A stretch of 64,000 nucleotides of DNA. It comes from Gammaproteobacteria bacterium 42_54_T18. GTDB taxonomy: Bacteria > Pseudomonadota > Gammaproteobacteria > Pseudomonadales > Ketobacteraceae. The stretch is from NCBI GenBank assembly GCA_002163245.1, contig MAAL01000078.1, positions 124,001-188,000 of the forward strand, written 5' to 3'. A model generated the notes under the pieces. It searched no databases. It was not told where the DNA came from and worked only from the letters and a program-made list of their open reading frames with translations. Every line of letters begins with the position of its first letter. The first letter of the stretch is position 1. Positions 26,501 through 34,330 of this stretch are shown here, piece after piece. Position numbers and translations under genes: made by a program.

Positions 26501-27573
26501 GAATGCCCTAAGTTCTTTGACGCTAACGTCGCTAAATAGTGTGTAACATCAACATCAGGGAGCACACCCTCATCTACAAATATCTTATTGAGATGCTTAT
26601 AAACCTTACCCAAATGATCAATCAGAGATTCCTGGAATGCATTAAATACTACCTTTTCTATCGCCTGGTTAAACTTAAAATCATGAACAGATCGATGAAA
26701 CGCTTTACACAAAACAGAAGGAGCATAGGGGTTTTCTAATGGGCTTTTTGAGGGTGAAGGAAACACAGCCTCCAATCGTAATTGCAATTCTAGCAACTGT
26801 TCTTTAAATTGTAATTCAGCTCTAGAAATTAGCACCCTTACAATAAGCCAATCTTCAAAATCTTGCTTATCTACTAGCGAAAGCTGACTAACTTCTAAAT
26901 CTAACGTGCCAGCCCTTGATACGATATTTCTCTTTTTTCCAATAGACATCTCTGATGCTGACAACACAACGGTATCAATACAATCGCCAACAAGTCTTTT
27001 TCGTTTTCGATTAAATAGTGCTATTGCATCAAAAAACGGATGCTGATCGGCATCATTTTTCTGCCGATCAGCAGTTTTTAAAAGCAACCCATCTAAGGTA
27101 GTAAGATACTCGTTGATTGTTTCATCCAAAAATTCACTAAAATGATCGTTACATTTTTTAAGAATTCGATTTTTTGTTTCTAACGGGAAGGCACTTCGGC
27201 CAGCAACACTATCGATCGCTTTGGCTTCATTCCCCTCGCGCACTTTAGTTGCTTTTTCTAATGCCTGAAAGTTCACGTGATGATTAACATCAAACCGCGC
27301 ACCAATACCAGCCTCGGAATAATGGGCAACATTGGCTGTAATTTGACAATCGTCACCATCAACTGATATGACAATTCTAATTGGATCAGCGATTTTCAAT
27401 CCGTGACTTCGAATTGAAAAGTACTGAGATTGATCCGTATAAACAAGATATAGCCCACCCCAGCTAAAATCGCGTAAAGTACAAGTATGGGCCGCACCGC
27501 TATTTATTGAAAATACTGCATCTATTTCAGTGCCTAAACGTTCATATTTTCGTTTATCCTGATCATTCTGCAC
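23587..27573 (-). CDS. PilZ-DUF1631-GGDEF-EAL cyclic-di-GMP signalling protein
   Basis: 1328 residues. Residues 1-110 resemble a PilZ domain (RKYERLGTEIDAVFSI, then LRDFSWGGLYL). A long helical DUF1631 region spans about 130-870 and includes a Ser/Gln/Pro-rich linker near 370-470. A GGDEF domain follows (about 890-1060) with a degenerate active site, GGNEF instead of GG(D/E)EF. The EAL domain (about 1095-1328) keeps the catalytic set: EVL, INLSG, FEVTE, LDDFGAG, KIDG, AEYV and QGF. It is therefore probably a phosphodiesterase with a non-cyclising GGDEF part. It is encoded 41 bases downstream of a DUF2806-like gene. Confidence 0.93.
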   Translation of the reverse strand: MQNDQDKRKYERLGTEIDAVFSINSGAAHTCTLRDFSWGGLYLVYTDQSQYFSIRSHGLKIADPIRIVISVDGDDCQITANVAHYSEAGIGARFDVNHHVNFQALEKATKVREGNEAKAIDSVAGRSAFPLETKNRILKKCNDHFSEFLDETINEYLTTLDGLLLKTADRQKNDADQHPFFDAIALFNRKRKRLVGDCIDTVVLSASEMSIGKKRNIVSRAGTLDLEVSQLSLVDKQDFEDWLIVRVLISRAELQFKEQLLELQLRLEAVFPSPSKSPLENPYAPSVLCKAFHRSVHDFKFNQAIEKVVFNAFQESLIDHLGKVYKHLNKIFVDEGVLPDVDVTHYLATLASKNLGHSSQAVKSPAVPVEGSNTAQETGQTSTVQSSGAGMSGGGAPSGVSSSVKQDQSGAYSNFQESMRAAKNAYSTAINLRRLQSNIQQSPTSVRDGVSKNVGESPQVSTPGNAEPSSQPIEPQELLKVVDLVQSQLSQGGEEYNGEGALIQHIEQQMESSGNEAAHIGNEDREKIDMIDSLFQSILTNRQMYDELQPQFRKLEVPLLKVMMQDPEVLSQQYHPARQVVNSIAMLSDKESLNVTKNKDKIDNVVDAILANYREGDEAFEKALTELTPLVEKEKSIAKRNVARVTEALDGQQRMQNATRAVEVTIEKRLVDKMIPLAFINLLDAGWKELMRLCYIREGAQSKAWVTSVTVIEQLLLRIGKDCFDESKLSFTPDELYKLIDKGVSKIPTGKYDQQKILGELKELLQSKDIDPSGFVEYKAVRTAADTSAVDRMIKLGADGTRKQLVRWIKRSKKLKQGQWVELDALSESPRLCQLAWLSDDATRFVFVNHHGVKSADLALENVAMSLKEREIRILSDERLPAVEQGLDSLVQKIYEQLSFETAHDQLTALATRKEFERCLARSVARAKKNKRSYMLCYIDLKQFKVINNTCGYEGGDSLLRMVSRELLEASGSNDIVGRLGGNEFAILSPVADENEGFQCANKIKSTVDGIRFAWAEQSYTLSVSCAMVVFDHTTDHVLELLRGVESACSIAKDKGYSEVQVYHSGDQQLEERDSVMSWVARINHALDNDQLKLRCQKISPLDDCDGMRKAHYEVLLTVIDASGEHLPPADFIKAAEEYSRMAAVDRWIITRVLSWMSDHADFIESIGGFAINLSGHSLNDDSFLDFIFEKLVEYDVPRNKLVFEVTETTAVANLDDAADFISEMKEIGCRFSLDDFGAGQSSYAYLKMLPVDFIKIDGAFVKNIANDDIDYAMVKSITDMGHFLEKLIVAEYVTDQDVLDTVADIGVDYVQGFHLGKPCFIEELIQP

Positions 27574-27614
27574 TGTATTTATTCCCTATTTTTGGCTGTT
27601 TTGTATATGCTAAT

Positions 27615-28646
27615 TCAACACACTTGTAATGCAGAAGGGTCAGCGTCATTTTCCACAACATCAACTGACATTCCTCTAGCATGAAGATCCTGTACAACTA
27701 GATTAAGATAGTCTTGATCTACCGCTGGCGCTACAAGCGCCAATAGCTCTCGGCCCACACTAGTCAGCATATATGCAGGGACATGAAGCTCTGTTCTTGG
27801 CTGAACGGAGGTAATGCTAAGCCGTTTATCAGCAATTATAAGGCTAGCATGAAAACCTTGATCCGAGTCAGAGCGCAACGCTTTAGAAAGAACTTTTCCA
27901 AACACTCCTCTTACAATGCCATGCTCTTCCAGTTTTTCGAAAAGCTCTGAATCAAAATGCCCAGAAAGCGCTTGTAACGCACTACGATAAACAAAGTCAC
28001 CTAATGTCCAGGACGCTAGTCGGTTAAGATTCCCTGCATCTTCAATAGAAAAACCCGACAAGTAACCCAGGGCCTTGAGGCTACAACTACCTGAATTTCG
28101 CAATTCGCGAACTAGAATTCGCGCCCATAATTGTTGCAGAGGGCCATTCGATATTTCACAGGCATTCAGTTTCCAACGATTAAACCACCTCCTATCCAGA
28201 GGCCCCTTATCGATCTCATTTAGCTCAATACCTAGAATAATACGCTCTGTTAACAAATAAAGTTTCTGCAACCTTAGTAAACGCTCCAATGACTCATATC
28301 GAGAAAGGTCATCAGCGTTAGATAGCATTTTGCCTATTTCAGGCAGTTGCATGACTTTTTCTGCATCTGCTTGCTGAAAATCAATAAACTGTGAATAAGC
28401 GACGTCTGTTGTACTTTCCTTATCCCCTGAACTAAACGCCACTTGCTGTGAACTGCTGTCACGCCTTAATTCATGCAGTTGCTTTTCAATTTGTAATAGG
28501 TGTGTAAGTTCCTTTCGCCGCACATCACCCAGGGGCCGCCCGCTTCGCTGTATTTTATCAGGAGGAGAGATACCAAACATCTCTCGGGGTGTTAAGTGCA
28601 CCCACAGCTTTCGCAGCAACTGGATTCGCAATATGGGATTGCTCAC
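27615..28646 (-). CDS. DUF2806/TIGR03899-like protein
   Basis: About 343 residues, soluble. The central segment DRRWFNRWKLNACEISNGPL followed by LQQLWARILVRELRNSGSCSLKAL resembles the DUF2806 family (the TIGR03899 group in gammaproteobacteria). The function is unknown. I place the start at the GTG at 28646 (VSNPILRIQLLRKLW), which has AAGGA six bases upstream; the ATG at 28688 lacks such a site. It precedes the DUF1631 gene by 41 bases and is likely co-transcribed with it. Confidence 0.7.
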   Translation of the reverse strand: MSNPILRIQLLRKLWVHLTPREMFGISPPDKIQRSGRPLGDVRRKELTHLLQIEKQLHELRRDSSSQQVAFSSGDKESTTDVAYSQFIDFQQADAEKVMQLPEIGKMLSNADDLSRYESLERLLRLQKLYLLTERIILGIELNEIDKGPLDRRWFNRWKLNACEISNGPLQQLWARILVRELRNSGSCSLKALGYLSGFSIEDAGNLNRLASWTLGDFVYRSALQALSGHFDSELFEKLEEHGIVRGVFGKVLSKALRSDSDQGFHASLIIADKRLSITSVQPRTELHVPAYMLTSVGRELLALVAPAVDQDYLNLVVQDLHARGMSVDVVENDADPSALQVC

Positions 28647-28756
28647 TGGTGTTCCTTTCTCACAAGATTTCTCCGATCCTAGCCACATACATACTATAAG
28701 TATGGGCGAGAATATGACATGTTCAAATTCTGATGCATAAAACTGCTTTTAGCATA

Positions 28757-29557
28757 TTATTCACCTTTAAAATTAGGCTCTCTTTTCTCTATAAACGCGT
28801 TCACAGCCTCATCATGATCGTAAGTATGATGGGCTAATGCCTGCAGTGACGCCGACAACTGTAAAAGTGACGAAAGCTCAGATCGTTCACTTTCCTTTAG
28901 CAAAACTTTAGACATGCGAATAGCATGTGCTGGATTTGAAGAGATTTGGCGTGCTAAGCGCAGAGCCTCTTCCAATACCAGTTCGGGTTCTACTACTTGG
29001 TTGACCATCCCCCAAGACAATGCCTTGTGTGCACTGATGGGTTTCCCGGTATAAGTCATCTCTGCCGCCCTAGCAGGACCGATCACTCGAGGCAACAACC
29101 AAGCCCCTCCATCACCCGGGATTAAACCTAGCTTGATAAAGCTTTCTGCAAACGTAGCTGTCTCACTCGCAATACGCATGTCACACATCAATGAAATATC
29201 GCAACCAGCCCCATAGGCAGCTCCATTTACAGCAGCTATTGCGGGAACTTGAAGTGTTGAAAATGCTACAGGAATTCGCTGAATCTGTTTTTGGTAATTT
29301 TTGCGTAACTCCAGGGGATTACCGGTAAATATCCCCTCTTTATCCCTCATATCCTTAACGTTGCCACCAGCGCAAAATGCCTTGCCAGCACCGGTTACCA
29401 CTACAACCTTGATATTCTCTTCAGCGTTAATTTTTGTGATAGCTTGTTCAATACCATCAATAATATCTTCGTCAATAGCATTCATAACATCGGGTCGGTT
29501 GAATGTAAGCAAGGCTATATCTTTATCGATTAAGGTAAATTGCAGTGATTTGTTCAC
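28757..29557 (-). CDS. Enoyl-CoA hydratase/isomerase family protein
   Basis: About 267 residues of the crotonase fold: LTFNRPDVMNAIDEDIIDGI, then VVVTGAGKAFCAGGNVKDM (oxyanion hole), then AAVNGAAYGAGCDISLMCDM, then FAESFIKLGLIPGDGGAWLLPRVIG. The acidic residues usual for hydratases are present in the EsFikLGl..GDGG region. It likely hydrates or isomerises an acyl-CoA in beta-oxidation or a related degradation; the exact substrate is unknown. I use the GTG at 29557 because GGAGA lies seven bases upstream and the protein then starts like the family. Upstream in-frame ATGs at 29581 and 29644 would run through a terminator hairpin. Confidence 0.9.
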   Translation of the reverse strand: MNKSLQFTLIDKDIALLTFNRPDVMNAIDEDIIDGIEQAITKINAEENIKVVVVTGAGKAFCAGGNVKDMRDKEGIFTGNPLELRKNYQKQIQRIPVAFSTLQVPAIAAVNGAAYGAGCDISLMCDMRIASETATFAESFIKLGLIPGDGGAWLLPRVIGPARAAEMTYTGKPISAHKALSWGMVNQVVEPELVLEEALRLARQISSNPAHAIRMSKVLLKESERSELSSLLQLSASLQALAHHTYDHDEAVNAFIEKREPNFKGE

Positions 29558-29587
29558 TATTTGATCTCCAGAGGTTTTCATTAGGCG

Positions 29588-29619
29588 AAAAAAAGGCTCT
29601 ATAATAATAGAACCTTTTT
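29588..29619 (-). terminator. Intrinsic terminator just upstream of the enoyl-CoA hydratase gene
   Basis: On the minus strand AAAAAGGTTCTAT pairs with ATAGAGCCTTTTT (one G-T pair) around a short AT loop, with the T-run in the 3' arm. It should end transcription of the DUF2591-like gene. It leaves only about 30 bases to the enoyl-CoA hydratase start codon. Confidence 0.75.
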
Positions 29620-29722
29620 GCGGGATTTGACGAATAGAATTCAAGAAAATTACGAGAAAAAATTCACATAAGTCAGTGATATTATTGGGCTTTTGGTTAA
29701 TACTCGTTTTAAAAGCATCTAT

Positions 29723-30031
29723 TTATTCCGAAACACTACTACCAAAGCGAAGAGCCACAACCAACCTACACGCTGCAACCAACGGTGTATCTGCGTAATA
29801 ACTTTGGCCGGATGTTGATGCCAGCCACTCCCCAGCCAAACGCTGAATATTGATAGTGTAGGTTTCCATCAAATCTACTAGAAGCGCTTTATCTTCGTAA
29901 AAGTGAAATTTCCCCTCTGCATACCCTGCATCAAATTCATCCTTAGATGCAACTTTCTCCAGAGCCTCACAAGCGTTCTTGTACACCCAAAAATCAAGTT
30001 CTTTGCCTTCTAGCGTGGCTACATTCATCAT
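29723..30031 (-). CDS. Small protein resembling phage NinX/DUF2591
   Basis: 102 residues. The N-terminus LEGKELDFWVYKNACE and the later TPLVAACRLVVALRFG resemble the DUF2591 family seen in phage NinX and some chromosomal proteins. I see no catalytic motif. It stands alone between the phosphoglucomutase and enoyl-CoA hydratase genes and is followed by a terminator at 29588-29619. The start may be either of the two adjacent ATGs. Function unknown; a phage relic is possible. Confidence 0.6.
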   Translation of the reverse strand: MMNVATLEGKELDFWVYKNACEALEKVASKDEFDAGYAEGKFHFYEDKALLVDLMETYTINIQRLAGEWLASTSGQSYYADTPLVAACRLVVALRFGSSVSE

Positions 30032-30140
30032 TTACACTCTGCTTAAACGGTGGTTCAGTATCATAAGTTGGGGCATTCTTGTTCAATGTGTTTGATCAGT
30101 CAAGTCTTCCAGTCAATGCATGCCAATTAATGCATTGGAA

Positions 30141-31772
30141 TTAGGTCATCACACTAGGTTCGCTTAGGTCTGTTATTTCATTGATCGAAGCAATTTCATT
30201 CGCAACATCACCTAACACTTTTAGAGTAGTGAACACATCATCCGCCAATTTTGATGCATCGTTTTCAATTTTCTCTAAATACACCCTGATTGTTGCATTG
30301 TCAGTCCCTGTTCCAGAAAGGCGATAGATAATGCGATGCCCTCCTTTAAGAAAAACCCGAATACCTTGGTTTTCTGTTAACGATCCATCCACAGAGTCCT
30401 GGTAAGCGAAACTATCTGCACGCTCCACCGTATAATCAGAAAAAACAGATCCCGATAGCTCTGGCAATGTATCAAGAAGCCCTGCCATAACCTGATCAGC
30501 TTGCTGTTGCGGGATATTTTCATAGTCATACCTACAGTAATAACTGCGCCCGTAGGTTTCCCATAATCCCATTAAAATCTGTGCCGGTGTTTGCTGTCGC
30601 TTACCGCAAATGGTTAACCAACACAGCACCGTCCAAATCCCATCCTTTTCTCGAATATGATCACCACCGGTACCAAAGCTTTCTTCGCCGCAAAGACTGA
30701 TCTTTCCAGCATCCAATAAGTTGCCAAAAAACTTCCATCCTGTAGGGGTTTCATAACACTCTAGCCCTTTAGCCTTCGCTACACGATCTAACGCCGTACT
30801 TGTAGGCATAGAACGAGCCACACCTTGAAGGCCATTTGAAAATTGAGGAATAAGGTCTGAATACTCAGCAATAACCGCAAGACTATCGCTCGGGCTGACA
30901 AATGTATCTTTACCTAGTATAAGGTTCCGGTCACCATCCCCATCGGACGCTGCACCAAGCAAGGGAGCCCCATCAATCGACATAGCCGCGATCAGAGCTT
31001 TGGCATGAACAAGATTTGGGTCTGGGTGCTCGCCACCAAAATCATCTAGAGGAATCGCATTGATAATGTTACTAACCTCTGCTCCTAGACTATGGCCAAA
31101 TACAGACGTCGCATAAGGCCCTGTCACTGCATTCATGGCATCAAATACTAATGACAGACGCTTCTCTGCAAACTCAGTTTTCATCCAGCTAAAGTCGAAC
31201 GATTGTTGCATTAACGCACTGTAATCAATCACCGAATCTATTACGTCAATTCCCATACCATTAAGGCCTGAATGCCCTACTGAGGAAAGGTCAACGTCCC
31301 CCCCATCAACTATTCGATATTCTTCTAGGTTCTGACTGGCCTGGTACAAAGCCTCAGTGAATACTTCAGGTGCTGGGCTCCCATTTGCATTATTAAACTT
31401 AATACCAAAATCTCCATTTGGACCACCTGGATTATGGCTAGCAGAAAGTATAACCCCACCTCCCGCAGAGTTTTGACGAATCAGGTTCGACACAGCAGGT
31501 GTTGATAATATGCCATTTTGACCAATAACCACCCGCTTTATGGCGTTGGCTGCGGCAATTTTCACAATACACTGAATGGCTTTATCGTTATAAAAGCGAC
31601 CATCTCCACCTATAATAATCAATGTTTTTTCAGATTCTGATAACTGATCAAACATCGCCTGAACAAAGTTCTCTAAGTAATTTTTCTGTTGTATATGGGT
31701 CACTTTTTTACGAAGTCCGGATGTGCCAGGCTTTTGATCCATAAAAGGCTGAGTTTTAACGATGTTAATCAT
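30141..31772 (-). CDS. pgm: Phosphoglucomutase, alpha-D-glucose phosphate-specific
   Basis: About 543 residues. The phosphoserine loop is ILSASHNPGGPNGDFGIKFN, the metal loop is SDGDGDRNLI, the sugar-binding loop contains CGEESFGTGGDHIREKDG and the phosphate loop near the C-terminus is RLSGTGTDNATIRVYLE. The GTSGLRKKV start of domain 1 is also clear. The enzyme interconverts glucose-1-phosphate and glucose-6-phosphate and feeds nucleotide-sugar synthesis, including the exopolysaccharide upstream in this window. I use the ATG at 31772 (MINIVKTQPFMDQKPGTSG), preceded by AAAGG; the ATG at 31799 has no binding site. Confidence 0.97.
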   Translation of the reverse strand: MINIVKTQPFMDQKPGTSGLRKKVTHIQQKNYLENFVQAMFDQLSESEKTLIIIGGDGRFYNDKAIQCIVKIAAANAIKRVVIGQNGILSTPAVSNLIRQNSAGGGVILSASHNPGGPNGDFGIKFNNANGSPAPEVFTEALYQASQNLEEYRIVDGGDVDLSSVGHSGLNGMGIDVIDSVIDYSALMQQSFDFSWMKTEFAEKRLSLVFDAMNAVTGPYATSVFGHSLGAEVSNIINAIPLDDFGGEHPDPNLVHAKALIAAMSIDGAPLLGAASDGDGDRNLILGKDTFVSPSDSLAVIAEYSDLIPQFSNGLQGVARSMPTSTALDRVAKAKGLECYETPTGWKFFGNLLDAGKISLCGEESFGTGGDHIREKDGIWTVLCWLTICGKRQQTPAQILMGLWETYGRSYYCRYDYENIPQQQADQVMAGLLDTLPELSGSVFSDYTVERADSFAYQDSVDGSLTENQGIRVFLKGGHRIIYRLSGTGTDNATIRVYLEKIENDASKLADDVFTTLKVLGDVANEIASINEITDLSEPSVMT

Positions 31773-32012
31773 GTTTTCTTTACCTTTGGAGATTTTCATA
31801 ACGCAATGGAATAAGGGGCTGTATGCTATATTTCATTGATACTTAAGTCACGACATTACTGACCTTTTGCCGCCCTTGCCAGATCATAAATCGGTTATTT
31901 AATAGGCAAACCAGAAAGCAATTGGTAATCTAACGGTAACCCAAAGCAGATATCCTTAGCCCTATATAGAACGTATTCACTGCTAAAGAAAGAGATTGTC
32001 AAAAGGAGATCT

Positions 32013-33416
32013 ATGACTACCCAAAAAACTAAACGACCTCACACCAACAAAACTACTTCTCAATGGATTACCTCATCCCCTGAATCAACCATGGAGGTAC
32101 TTTCCGCCACTGAAGTTGATCAACTTGTCGCATTAACCGGTACTGAAGCTTACACACTATTCCGTCAATGTGCTCTTGCAGTAATGAACACTGGCAGCAC
32201 AATAGATGACACCAGTGAAGTGCTTGATCTCTACTCCGACTTTGAGATTAAATTCATCCGGCAATCGCGAGGCATAAAGCTTTTACTTGCCAACGCTCCG
32301 CCACTGGCCTTTGTGGACGGAAGAATGATTCAGGGTATTAGGAAACAGCTATTTTCCGTACTAAGAGACGTGCTGTATGTCTTCAATGAAATCATGCAGT
32401 CCCCTCGTTTTTCATTAAGTTCTAGCGAAGGAATTACCAATGTTGTATTCCATATCTTACGTAACGCTAATCTTTTGAAAAAAAGTAGCCAAACACCCAT
32501 TGCTGTTTGTTGGGGTGGACATTCAATAGGACGAGATGAATACCAATTCACTAAAGAAGTTGGTTACCAGCTTGGACTAAGAGAAATAAATATCATCACC
32601 GGGTGTGGCCCTGGTGCAATGAAAGGTCCGATGAAAGGCGCAACAATAGGTCACGCCAAGCAACATAATCGAGAGGGTCGCTATATTGGCATTACCGAAC
32701 CCGGAATTATTGCTGCAGAGTCACCCAATCCAATCGTTAATGAACTAGTCATTCTACCCGACATAGAAAAACGTTTAGAGGCATTCGTTAGAACAGGTCA
32801 TGGCATCATCGTTTTCCCGGGTGGTGCTGGAACAGCAGAAGAAATCCTCTACATTCTAGGTATATTGTTACACCCTGAAAATATAGAAATCCCATTCCCC
32901 CTTATTTTTGCTTGTTCAAAAAATAGCGAAGATTATTTCAAACAAATTAACGAATTCATAGGAGTTACACTTGGCACAGAAGCACAATCGAAATATACCA
33001 TCATCTCTGGCGATCCAGAGCAAGTTGCAAGGAGTTTAAAAACTGGAGCCGAGGCTGTATTCACTTATAGAAAGCACCACAAGGATGCTTTTTACTTTAA
33101 TTGGATGTTACACCTTGATCTAGACCTTCAAACGCCATTTGAACCAACTCACGAGAACATGTCAAAGCTTGACCTGTCACCGAACCTCCCCCCGCATAAA
33201 CTAGCCGCAGGATTAAGAAAAGCCTTTTCAGGAATCGTTGCAGGTAACGTAAAAGAGCAAGGGTTAAAGGCGATTAAACAACGTGGCCCTTACAAAATCC
33301 ATGGTGATCCAAATATTCTCGCCCCTCTCGACAAATTACTTTCTACGTTTGTGAAACAAGGCAGAATGAAAATCGGCAGCGGAACATACAATCCGTGTTA
33401 CGAAATAATGAATTAG
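32013..33416 (+). CDS. ppnN: Nucleotide 5'-monophosphate nucleosidase (YgdH/PpnN)
   Basis: 467 residues with an AAGGAG ribosome binding site. The central LOG-type Rossmann domain shows CWGGHSIGRDEYQFTKEVGY, then TGCGPGAMKGPMKGATIGHA, then FPGGAGTAEEILYILGILL, the nucleotide-binding and catalytic loops of this family. N- and C-terminal extensions match the PpnN layout rather than the short cytokinin LOG enzymes. In E. coli, PpnN cleaves purine and pyrimidine monophosphates to base and ribose-5-phosphate and is activated by (p)ppGpp. A single-gene unit. Confidence 0.94.
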   Translation: MTTQKTKRPHTNKTTSQWITSSPESTMEVLSATEVDQLVALTGTEAYTLFRQCALAVMNTGSTIDDTSEVLDLYSDFEIKFIRQSRGIKLLLANAPPLAFVDGRMIQGIRKQLFSVLRDVLYVFNEIMQSPRFSLSSSEGITNVVFHILRNANLLKKSSQTPIAVCWGGHSIGRDEYQFTKEVGYQLGLREINIITGCGPGAMKGPMKGATIGHAKQHNREGRYIGITEPGIIAAESPNPIVNELVILPDIEKRLEAFVRTGHGIIVFPGGAGTAEEILYILGILLHPENIEIPFPLIFACSKNSEDYFKQINEFIGVTLGTEAQSKYTIISGDPEQVARSLKTGAEAVFTYRKHHKDAFYFNWMLHLDLDLQTPFEPTHENMSKLDLSPNLPPHKLAAGLRKAFSGIVAGNVKEQGLKAIKQRGPYKIHGDPNILAPLDKLLSTFVKQGRMKIGSGTYNPCYEIMN

Positions 33417-33428
33417 GCCCTGACAGAA

Positions 33429-33971
33429 CTAACCCAGCCCCTGGATGTTATTTTTTGCATCCTCTCCACCCAGGTCAATATCAAAAAACTCTATTGTACC
33501 GTCGACAATTTCAGCCTCTACTCGATGCCTAAAGCACCGCTCATCCGCCACACGCAATCGGCGGGTGACTTCTCGCCCCATATTCATTTGCAACAAAGCA
33601 AACTGTTCAATATTTAGTTGATATATTTCCATCAAATCAGCAGACGTTATGGTTATCATCTTAGTATCTTCAAGAACATAAGCCGACGCACTTCTTGGCA
33701 TAAAGTCAAATAATGCCATCTCGCCAATACAATCACCTGCATGCATTCTTCGCAATAAATAACGGTGCTCTTCATTGCGCTTTATTATCGCTACTTCCCC
33801 CGTTTCAAGAACATACATCGAAGACGAATGATCCCCTTCTCGGAAAACAAACTCTCCTTTTGACACGCTCTTGGAGACTGACTGTTTTAGCAATACATCG
33901 ATAACCTCAGCATTAATGCCTCCAAAGATGGGAATCCCTTGCAATAAGGTAATTCTCTTGTCTGTGTTCAC
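33429..33971 (-). CDS. Cyclic nucleotide-binding domain protein
   Basis: 180 residues. Residues 10-130 form a cNMP-binding beta roll (FREGDHSSSMYVLETGEVAIIK and RRMHAGDCIGEMALFDFMPRSASAYVL, the phosphate-binding cassette with the GE.AL.....R pattern). No DNA-binding helix-turn-helix follows; the C-terminal 50 residues are short and acidic. It is thus a stand-alone sensor, not a CRP-type regulator. Start is GTG with a run of G bases eight bases upstream. Convergent with ppnN, 12 bases apart. Confidence 0.85.
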   Translation of the reverse strand: MNTDKRITLLQGIPIFGGINAEVIDVLLKQSVSKSVSKGEFVFREGDHSSSMYVLETGEVAIIKRNEEHRYLLRRMHAGDCIGEMALFDFMPRSASAYVLEDTKMITITSADLMEIYQLNIEQFALLQMNMGREVTRRLRVADERCFRHRVEAEIVDGTIEFFDIDLGGEDAKNNIQGLG

Positions 33972-34330
33972 TATTATTCCCCCCTGAACCGATCACTAGA
34001 CTCTCTTCATGATGGTGTGCAAATAACTATTTTGCAAGATAGCACTACCTTTACACTGGTTAAAAGTAACAAAACATCACAAAAATGACCAACTCATCAT
34101 TTCTTACAAATATTGTCGAACACACGACCATATAAGACTGTTTTCTGCCCTATTTGTACGTATCGATCACGCAATGCTACAGAACAGTTACAATGCTCTG
34201 ATAACGACGCTAGGAACAGAGAGCTAGCCTTTTATCAAATTATCAAATGTGTTTAAATCTGCAACGATTGCCATTTTGGCACATCAGTTAGGCCCAGCAG
34301 TATACCAACAACAATAAAAGGGAAATTTTT
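33972..34330. other. Intergenic region upstream of the BPI-like lipoprotein gene
   Basis: 359 AT-rich bases between divergent genes. No RNA gene, repeat or strong terminator is seen. A GGGA box eight bases before the ATG at 34331 serves the lipoprotein gene; the promoter cannot be placed with confidence. Confidence 0.45.

Noticed and set aside
29581-29644. Upstream ATG starts for the enoyl-CoA hydratase
   Set aside because: They would place a terminator hairpin inside the coding sequence and lack binding sites; the GTG at 29557 has GGAGA at good spacing.
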